Positions 56,095-64,000 of a stretch of DNA of 64,000 nt are shown here, piece by piece. Under the pieces are notes generated by a model. It worked only from the letters and a program-made list of their open reading frames with translations. It was not told the origin of the DNA and did not search any database. The position numbers were made by a program, and so were the translations under genes. Position 1 is the first letter of the stretch. Each line of letters opens with the position of its first letter. This DNA is from Linnemannia schmuckeri (lineage: Eukaryota > Mortierellomycota > Mortierellomycetes > Mortierellales > Mortierellaceae), in assembly GCA_029449235.1 (NCBI GenBank), contig JANATG010000011.1, positions 712,001 through 776,000 of the forward strand. Direction: 5' to 3'.

Positions 56095-58261
56095 TCATTG
56101 CTGCTGCTCCTGTTCGCCATAAAAATCCCTCAGATAGCTCTCCGCTTCATCATACTCGCGCCGCATCTGGATCAACAGGACTCGGATCTGTTTCTCAGCC
56201 TCTTCATTCGAAATCGAAGAATGCTGACCCGTCGCGTCCATCCTCTGACCATAGTACTGAAGCTTCTCACACGATGCCTTAACCTTCAACAGTCCCAGTT
56301 GTGCAGATGACCCCTTCAAGAAGTGGCCTAGCCGCGACAATGCCAGCAGGTCCGACGCCGACCTAAAAATGTAGCGGAACAACAAAAAAAAAGGGGGTGA
56401 GTAGTCGTAGAGAGATAAAAACGGAAGGGATCGGCGGTACAATGGATCGAGGTTAGGAAATAACAAGACATAAAACAAATAAAGGAAGCAAGGTACAAAA
56501 CAGAAAACAAACAATACAACTCTTTCTTTCCGCTGCATTGAGAAACACAGGATACACAGGACACAAAGCCCACGAGGACACAAAGATAGAGACGGTTGTA
56601 ACCGACGGGGACAAAGGAGGAAAGGTCGGTGCACAGAAAAAGGAAATTCCCGTGAACCACGCCATGCATCAATGTCCCGGATAGCTCTAAACCCGTGTGG
56701 TTATGTTTTCTTTCTTTCTTGTTGTCACCTTCTTTTGTTACCACTGGATTTAGCTCTCTTTATATTATGTCTATCTCCAAGCGGGAGGAGGAGGAAGATA
56801 GTGAATAGTGTAGCCTTCTCTTTCCTTCAACAACCATCCCCTTTCACTACATTATACTAACACTATAATACCACGCAGGCGTGAACGAAAGAAAAAAGAA
56901 ATGCCTTTAGCGCGAAATTCTTCGCCAAATACAACCACATACAAAGACATAAATAAAAATGAAAATAAAGGGCCGCATGCTTGATTGAACACATGGGACA
57001 CATGAGAGACGACGCTAGGGTGTTTTCTCTCTACCTCTCCTCTTTAGTTATAGTCTTTGTATGTATGGGGAGGATGAACGAGCAGAAAGACGGTGGTAGG
57101 ACCAATCGAAGCAATGAAAAGAACAGAGCAGAAAAGGAAATTTGACCCTCGATTAGCCAATGCAATGCCTCATGCCTTGCTTGGACTTGGCTTGTCTACA
57201 TTCACGCGCACATATACTCCCACCCTTGGGTCTCAGACTCTCGGTCTTACTCCTTCTCCCACCGAACTACACCAGTTCATTCATCATGTACGTGAGCACA
57301 CACTCCTTCCGCTTCTTCTCGTCAAAAGAACGCAAGATAAATAACAATCAATAAAGAAAGAGAAAAAGAAATAGAAAGTCAAGCACTTAGTTTTGAGAGG
57401 ATTCCGCCGCAGACGTAACAGGACGCTTTTTTTTTGAGAACTGGTGACTCGCTTGGTTAGCAAATCAAATGAGAACCGAAAAAACAAGCGAACAAATAGC
57501 CCCTCCCTACCTCAACAACACCCTAGCCATCCATTGCTACCAGTATCTAAAAAACAGCCTAGTTTACTCAACAATCCCTTGCATAATTGCATAAAGTACA
57601 GGAACAAAGCCTTCCAAACTGCGAACTTACATAGCGGCGTCCATGTCGCCAAAGGCTCGCTGTGCCTGCTCAAAATAGTTGTGGACCAAGGTCCTCGAGA
57701 ATTCGTCGTCGTCGTCCAAATCCATATCGAGCAATTGATCAAATGTCGTGTGGTCGACTATCCCTTGTCCCCTATTGCTAGTCGTATTACTGAGTGATGG
57801 TGTGGGCGAAGAAGGCGATGGTGATCCGGGTCTGGAAAAGTCGCTTCCGTTATCAGAGTCATCTCTCAGTTCCTACGTCAAGTTGCAAAATGTAAAATGA
57901 AGGAATGAGTTGAGGTGTGTATGTAAGAGGAACGAAATGGTGGCGTGTATCCTTTCATTGTATAGTACATGTCTTGCCCTGCCCTCTTCCAAGATTCCAC
58001 GGCGAGGCGTAGTTGCACCTGGTGCCTTTTTGTTTCTCTTTGTTGACCTTTCTTTCGTCATCACCCTTCTCTGGTTGTCTCTTCACTCCATGCTTCTCTC
58101 ATTTCTCCGACTTTTTCTTGCCTCATTTCGAGGAGTGTGAGCAAATGAATGAAAAAGTGACAGGAAACTAACGTAGGAATGAAAGGGTAACCGTAGGTGG
58201 GGCGCCTGTCCCGTGTTTTTCTATGTCCATTGCACGTGATCCTTACGCTTACCACTGCCAT
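56095..58261 (-). CDS. YPD1: Histidine phosphotransfer protein Ypd1
   Basis: Three exons (58261-58253, 57872-57631, 56362-56095) give 172 residues, close to yeast Ypd1 (167). Ypd1 passes phosphate from a hybrid histidine kinase to response regulators of the Ssk1 and Skn7 type, linking osmotic and oxidative stress to the Hog1 MAP kinase. The HPt domain is clear: DHTTFDQLLDMDLDDDDEFSRTLVHNYFEQAQRAFGDM, then LGHFLKGSSAQLGL with the phosphate-accepting His97, then VKASCEKLQYYG and a last helix ending EQEQQQ. A Ser/Pro/Asn-rich stretch near residues 10-45 precedes the domain. The first coding exon is only 9 nt (Met-Ala-Val), chosen because it gives a clean donor and no other start fits; this part is the weakest. 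Intron 2 is long (1268 bases). Confidence 0.88.
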
Positions 58262-59539
58262 GGTAGTCGGTGTGCGTGTGTTCAAGTTGGGTGCTCTTTT
58301 GTTTATGAGCGAGAGAGAAAATGGGCAAAAAGGAACAAAAAGTAGGAGGTAGAGTTCTTGCTTTGGGGAAAGGGGAAGAGACGAGAAGAGAAGAGAAGAG
58401 AAGAGAAGAGGGGGGAAAAGGCAACAATGGTATTTGGTGACGAGGTGTAAAAGGGGAGGCTGAATAAATAATGAAAGGAGGAGAAAAGAAAGGAGTGAAA
58501 AAGGAAGAAAGAACAGTAGGTGGAAGAGAAAGGAAAAAGGGACGACAAAGACAGATGGAAACAAACGAAGGGACGAAACGCCCAACGGCAGACTCGTTTA
58601 TGCAAAACAAAAAACAAAAGAGAGCTTTCCTTTTTCTTGTGTTCATCGATTTATCCCGCGGGTCTTTTTTTCTTCCCTTCCTTTAGCCTCCCCTTCCCTC
58701 CCTTTTTCACACTCTCTCTCTCACATATACATACTCTCTCTCTTTCTCTCTCTCTGAGTCTCTGTGTCTCCTGTGCTGCATCACTTTTGTTTTGCCTGCC
58801 TTGTCTGTCTGTCTTTCTGTCCGTCTGTCTGTCTACCTGTCTCTGTCGAGTTACAAAACAACAACTGACCTGCATTGTACAACTTTTTTTTCTGTTCATC
58901 CCGATCCATTGCTGCTGGCTTTGCTCACTGAAGACATTGAAGAGGAAACAAAAATCAGGGGCAAGGAAAAAGAAGAGGGACACAAACCCTGTCTCCCCGA
59001 TTGGATTGCATCGAATAACCAACTGAAAAAAAAAAGGTTTTCGCCATGCATACGTGATTTCGTATTCATTTTTCTTCGTACGCGACAACGCGTCTCCGGG
59101 GTTTAAGCTTCTCTGACACGCACGCGTGTCATCATAGTGATCTTCAGGCACAATAAAAAACGACATGTACAGAGTAGTTCTTAGCAAAGACTTTATTGTT
59201 TTTTGTGGTTATTGCGAGTTTTTCTCTAGAAAGAGAGAGTGTGTGTCAGCTCGTCAAAAGACAAGGACTTTTTGTTGTTTGTCGTTCAAAGTGCGATATA
59301 ATACAGTGCGAGTAAGTGCAAGGAAAGTGACAAAGGGGGACAAATGAAAAAAAAGACTCTGGAGTCCTGGAGTATGTACAAGTCGTGGAGGAGAGGGGAT
59401 TATAAGCAAGATAAAAGTAAAAAGTGAACTGAAGGAAGGAGAGGTAGGAAAGGGAAAAAAAAGTAAAAGATTGCTTCTACGCAATAAAGACGAGTAGAAA
59501 GGAAAAGGGTCGAAAATAACGACCATTTCATTTCCCAGC
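58262..59539. other. YPD1 promoter and 3' region of the bZIP gene
   Basis: Mostly simple sequence: five GAAGA-type units (about 58383-58410), CT-rich stretches (58710-58760) and GTCT/CTGT units (58803-58845). No coding signal. Confidence 0.6.
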
Positions 59540-61876
59540 TTAGAATCGCTTGAAGAACGATTGACTGGGGGGAGCCTGGACCCGGACGGAGGGGACCTTA
59601 AAACTGCTCTGTACAAACTTCTGGATAACATCGCATCCGCAGTCGCGGTGGCACAGAATCAAGTTCTTGAGAGTCCGGACCTCCTCCTGGAGTTCATCTA
59701 GAGTCTCGTGAAGCGCCTGGTTGCGAGCAGTAATGATGTCGGCATCCTCGATGGTCTTGAGGGTTTGCAACCGCTTCTTCTCGCGGCACTTAGAGGCCGC
59801 CATGCGGTTGCGTTCCAAGAACTTTTGACGCTTAGCCTCGGGAGACTCCTCCTCGGATGAAGAGTGCTTGCGTAGCTGGGACAAGGTCTTGGTGACGCCG
59901 ACATTCTTGGATAACTTCTTGGAGTTGCTGGTAGTCGCGTTGTTCAAGTCCTTGCCCTTGGTCTTTGACGTGGCAGAAGCCCTCTTGGACCTTGCTGATG
60001 CCTTTGACGATGGCTTGGAGTCGGGCTTTGACATGATCGCCGAGACGGCGGCGGCAGCAGCAGCGCGCTTGGAGGTGCGAGTGCGCGTTGTTTTAGGAGG
60101 GGAGGACTCGCTGGCAGCCGAAGGGTCACGAGAGGACTGCGAGCTGGGCGAGGTAGCGGTGTCTTGGTCATCGTTGTACTCGTTCGAGTCGACATCCATA
60201 TCGCTATTGTCAACGTCGCTCATGTCCTGATCGCCATCGTCCGAGTTGTCGTCGTCGTTGTTGTCGACGTCGGCTTGCTGAGGTGGGTAGGAGTCGTGGG
60301 TTTGGTTGGGATTGGCCATGCTGATGCTGTTGCTGCGGAAAATACCTGTGGGAACGAGGGAATCGGGAGAAGGAGAATCGGGCGAGAGCTGAGGAAGATC
60401 TTGATCACTGTGGTACGACTTCTTGGAGGGAACAAGTTTGTCATAGAGGGCATGGTATTCGTGAGTAAGGGTGTGTGAGACCTCGGGGTGGGAGATGAGG
60501 TGGTCCGAGGTCAAAGACATCATGCGTGGGTGGAACGCGTGGATGGGACTGGTATTTGAAGAGGGATAAAATGATTGGGAAGTAGATTCCGACGACAGAG
60601 ACGTCGACGACGAAAGGGAAGAGGTAGAAGAAGGAGGCGAGATTCCGGGCGTCATTTGACGCATGGGCAGATAGGATTCATCAAAGGCCAAGTCAGACCA
60701 AGGGTGCTGAAGAGGAGCAGAGCTCATGGCGTTCCTGTTGTTGTCCGAGTTGAAAGAGTCAGAGTCGGTCTTGAAGGTATTGTTGTTGAGGTTGTTGTTG
60801 TTGTTGGCGAGGTATTTGCAGCTGGCGTCAAAGGGATTGTAAGAGTTTTCGAGGTTGAGACCAAAGCCGGGGGTGATCTCACCACATTCCAAGAGGAAGC
60901 GAGTAGGGGTGAGATTGGCTGTGTCTTTTTTGGTAAGGAACACGATATGTACCAGAGGAAGGGAAAGTGAAGGTGATTGATAAGGTAGAAGAGGAGGAGG
61001 AAATGAGGATAAAAGAAGGGCAAAAAAAGTAGGTAAGATGTATAAGTATATCATCCCGTATTTGACATAATAATAGTGCAGACAGGCACACACACATAAA
61101 GAGGGTGTTTGAGGCTTCTTTAATAAGGAAGGACAAGAGAAAAGTTGTAGAGGACACTGCATTCATTTTTACAGCTCGGTGACTGCAAGCAGGTCACTCT
61201 TGTTCTCTTTCTTCATCTGCTTCCAAGTGGAACGTGTCGCTGTTCTGTAGCTGACGAAACAATCTGACAAGGGTACATGCACCTTTCCTGTACAAAAAGG
61301 ATGAGGAAAAGGGCGTCCGAACGAGCACACACACTCCAATACATAGGCTAATACAGTATTAGGACATGTAGGATGGGCTGAGCCGGGGCATTAAGTGGTA
61401 CGGGCATGTTTGTGAGGAAAGGGTTGATGAACCAGGACTTCATCTCGCAGTTATTTGTCACAGCACATTTTGAGTACAGTGCAGCACTTTGGGAGACTGC
61501 AGGAGAAGAGAAGAGGAGGGTGCAGAAAATTTATCCCAAAGCAACGATGCACGCCATCATGGAAATACAGGTAAGAGCGCGAAAACTGGGAAAAAGGAAA
61601 TAGCGTGTTTATGCTGGTTGATTATGCTTGTGTTGATGGTACTGGTATGGCTGTTAGACCGAGAGTAGAGAGCGAGAGAGAAAAATGTGGCGAAAGAAAG
61701 CTTATCGGGTAGGGAGGGATTTTGAGAGCGTGAGAAGAGGAAGGGGAAGAAGGAAAAGAGATAGAAGGACCACCCGAGAAGCAGGCTAAGTACACGTTTG
61801 TATGTATGTGTGTATGTGTGCACAAACGCACAAGGGGTGATATCTTACCTCGACGAATTTCGGCTTCCAAAGACAT
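59540..61876 (-). CDS. bZIP transcription factor, ATF/CREB type
   Basis: Two exons (61876-61849, 60924-59540) give 470 residues. The basic region is KRQKFLERNRMAASKCREKKR (residues 374-394) with the N-x-x-A-A-S-x-C-R signature of ATF/CREB-type factors, followed by a zipper to about 433. Such proteins (Atf1, Sko1, Aca1 in other fungi) bind CRE-like sites and often answer to the Hog1/Sty1 stress kinase. Right after the zipper stands CHRDCGC (434-440), like the HKDC element of fungal Atf1 relatives but with three cysteines. Upstream are Ser/Pro-rich regions, an acidic Asp/Asn stretch and a basic Ser/Lys/Ala part. The first exon codes for nine residues (MSLEAEIRR) and joins to DTANLTPTRFLLECGEITPGFGLNLENSYNPFD. 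No other ATG lies between the TATA box and this start. Confidence 0.9.
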
Positions 61877-64000
61877 AGTTTTCGTTTGTGATGGGGGTTG
61901 TTGTTGTTTAGTAGGAATAGGCAGAACAAAAAAAGGCAGAGCAGACGACCAAGGGTGAAAGGGGAACAGGAGTCCGCGCACTTGAAAGATGGAAAAGGAA
62001 ATAAGATCGTTTGTTGTTATTTGCCGTTGTAGAGGGAGAGAAGGGGGAGGGAAACGCGGTTGTTGTTGGTTTGTTTCTGGTGGGAAAAAGTCAAGTAGCG
62101 AAGAGAAAGAAAGGTTGAAAAAGAAGCGAGAGAAATGAATACGTAAAAGAGTGTGATAGCGACTTTTTATGTGAGCGTGAGAGTGCCGATGGATGGTTGT
62201 TAGTTGTTGGTTGTAATGATCAAAGAGGAGCGTGTGTGTGTATGTGTGAGTGAGAGAGAGAGTCAAAGAAGACAAGGAAGAGAACAAAAAAAGAAGAGAA
62301 AAAGGAAATGGGATTTTCAGGTGGAGGTCCCTTTTTATAACCCCCCCTCGCAAAGAAGCATGATGTCTGACCATTGACGACAAAGAGTAGAGAGTAATAC
62401 AGTCAGTCGATGATGTTATACTCTCCTGTTCAATAAGAAGTAGTGTTCATCACTTCATGGCCAAAGTTGAATGGACAGACATCACACTCACACACCCTTC
62501 GGAGCCTTTTTTTTTGTCTCTTACATTCACTGCTGACTTACAGTACTGTACCCACCTAACCCGCACTAAAACAACTAACAAATCCCCCACTCCCCACTCT
62601 CACTCTCGGCCATTCTTGCATTGTCGTCCTCAACTCTTCCCTGATGTCTTAGTCTACTTTTCTATTATTCTCTCAACTTTTCTCTCATTTTATTTTCTTA
62701 TTATTTTCTAGATGAAAAAGATACGCCTCCTACTCTCCCCGCCCTTTGTCTCTTGATGTCTCTTGATGTCTCTTGTCTTTTTCTAAGTTTTCACTTTTTG
62801 CAAACAGGACGCAAAAGGCCAAGGACTCATTCACGACTCAATACTGACCGATTGAATCAGATCTCTATATCTTTTGATAACTGGCTACCCTTCATTCATT
62901 CTTCACTCTTGGCTGACACCTTCACCACCCATAAACCCTCCGATATGACGATGATGCACACACCCCTTCTTCTCTCGTCCTCTCTGTCTCTCTTTTGTTT
63001 CTTTTCTTTTCCTTCCTTCCTTTATTTTCATTTTCTCTTCCGTTCTCATTAAGCTGCTAACAATTTCTCTTTTCATGAAAAAAATAATAATAAATAAATG
63101 CCTCGAATGAATGCAGTCGCGCAGGCAGGAGTGCTCCCTTGAGCCTGATCCCGATATTCCCACTCTTTTTCTTCTGTTGACCCCGATTTGTTTTCCTTCT
63201 GTTGTGGTTCTGGCATTGAACTGTATTTTTGCGATCCGTATCTTTTGTTTTCTCTGTTATTTTGCTACTTTTTACAAACGCGGCAGACAGATACACCTCG
63301 TTCACGTTCATCTTTTTCAAGCTCATTTGTCTCCCTGCTTTCTTCTCCCTTTGTTATTTACTGATTACTGATGTTCTCTTTTTTTTCCACTCTCTCTGTC
63401 TCTTTCTCTCTTTCTCTTTTCATTCATCCCTTTGTCTCTATTTCTCTCATATTCTCTCTATCGTCCATCTTGTTCTCATAGGAATTTCGTTTTGTCCCTC
63501 TCTCAACACCATTTTTCCTCCTCACAGAGACGAAGATTGAACAACGATGGGAAACGAAACAACGGGTGAATGAATCCCATTCTTGGCTGTTGATTGAAAT
63601 CTGTTCATTTCCTTTTTCTCTTTTCACTTCCCTGCCCTTTCTTCTCCTTTATTTATCATTTCTTTTAATTCATGTTGTGATCCTATATCGGTCTGGCGTC
63701 CGAGCAGCAACCGGACAACTGTTTGCTGTTCTCTTTTATTGTCGCGCTTTGTTGCCATGAGAGCCACTAAAAGGGAGAGAGCACAGGGAAACAAAACAAA
63801 AATTTAAAGATTTATTCTTCGGGGAAGCAGGTTCTGCCTCCCGTATGCCATCATCGTCCATCCCATTCGCTCCACTAACGAGCCACGATGATCCCTTTGG
63901 ACAGAAATCAAAGGAGACTGTTTTTGTGCAAAGGGACGGACGACGAGCGACCGACCTTACTGCAAATTAAAAACTATGTACCCCGGCTTCCTAATTGGTC
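61877..64000. other. bZIP leader and promoter, then unassigned right edge
   Basis: The first 450 bases are the probable leader of the bZIP gene, with a TATA box at 62331-62339. From 62400 on, the plus strand is pyrimidine-rich (TTTCTC, CTTTCT) with no domain, no codon bias and no convincing splice chain. A 38-codon minus-strand frame at 63804-63917 could be the last exon of a gene beyond the edge, but support is weak. Confidence 0.55.
62331..62339 (-). promoter_or_regulatory. TATA box of the bZIP gene
   Basis: Reads TATAAAAAG on the minus strand, about 455 bases upstream of the start codon at 61876. It implies a leader of roughly 430 nt. Confidence 0.5.

Noticed and set aside
63804..63917. 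Possible terminal exon on the minus strand at the right edge, ending RQNLLPRRINL with an AATAAA-like context
   Set aside because: The acceptor is weak, the codon use is not that of neighbouring genes and no family is recognised. The body of the gene would lie outside the window.

Overview
The window is nuclear DNA of a filamentous fungus, most probably a Mortierella-type species (Mortierellaceae, Mucoromycota). The best single clue is the gene at 32231-34335. It splices to 318 codons, the same length as the gamma-linolenic acid elongase (GLELO) known from Mortierella alpina, and as far as I remember that protein the two agree almost throughout. The rest fits: short GT-AG introns, C-ending codons in exons, pyrimidine-rich leaders and many long A/T homopolymers between genes. 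No database search was possible; all identities rest on motifs and family knowledge. No transposon, CRISPR array, tRNA, rRNA or viral gene was recognised.

Left part (1-13949): a secreted LPMO-like protein (961-2401), a TauD-type 2-oxoglutarate dioxygenase (4244-5445) that converges with an RCC1-repeat protein (5573-7369), a TMX1-like ER membrane thioredoxin-fold protein without CXXC (8697-10187), and a long coiled-coil protein with a dynein-adaptor-like CC1 box and a hydrophobic C-terminus (10647-13949). A 4.2 kb stretch without recognisable genes follows (13950-18181).

Middle part (18182-42843): CDC6 (DNA replication licensing), the large inner-ring nucleoporin Nup192/Nup205, an RBBP9-like serine hydrolase, a YIPF6-type Golgi/ER membrane protein, the GLELO elongase, an uncharacterised protein with a SAM/NCD1-like domain, a membrane-anchored protein with a microbial-type PARG domain, and NAA10 (catalytic subunit of the NatA N-terminal acetyltransferase).

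Right part (43095-64000): two tandem D-arabinono-1,4-lactone oxidase genes (erythroascorbate synthesis) with signs of gene conversion, COX6A/Cox13 divergent from the ribosome-assembly GTPase NOG2, the complex I assembly factor CIA30/NDUFAF1, the phosphorelay protein YPD1, and an ATF/CREB-type bZIP factor. The last 2.1 kb is leader, promoter and unassigned sequence.

The genes are mostly unrelated housekeeping genes in usual eukaryotic order. Shared themes are respiration (COX6A, CIA30), lipid and ascorbate-type redox metabolism (elongase, the two oxidases), the secretory pathway (TMX1-like, YIPF6-like) and stress signalling (YPD1, bZIP). The splice models below were worked out by hand from GT-AG sites, with reading frame kept across every junction. 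They bring in several exons too short to stand out as open frames: a 93-nt last exon of NUP192, 33-nt exons in both lactone oxidases, and a 9-nt first coding exon in YPD1.
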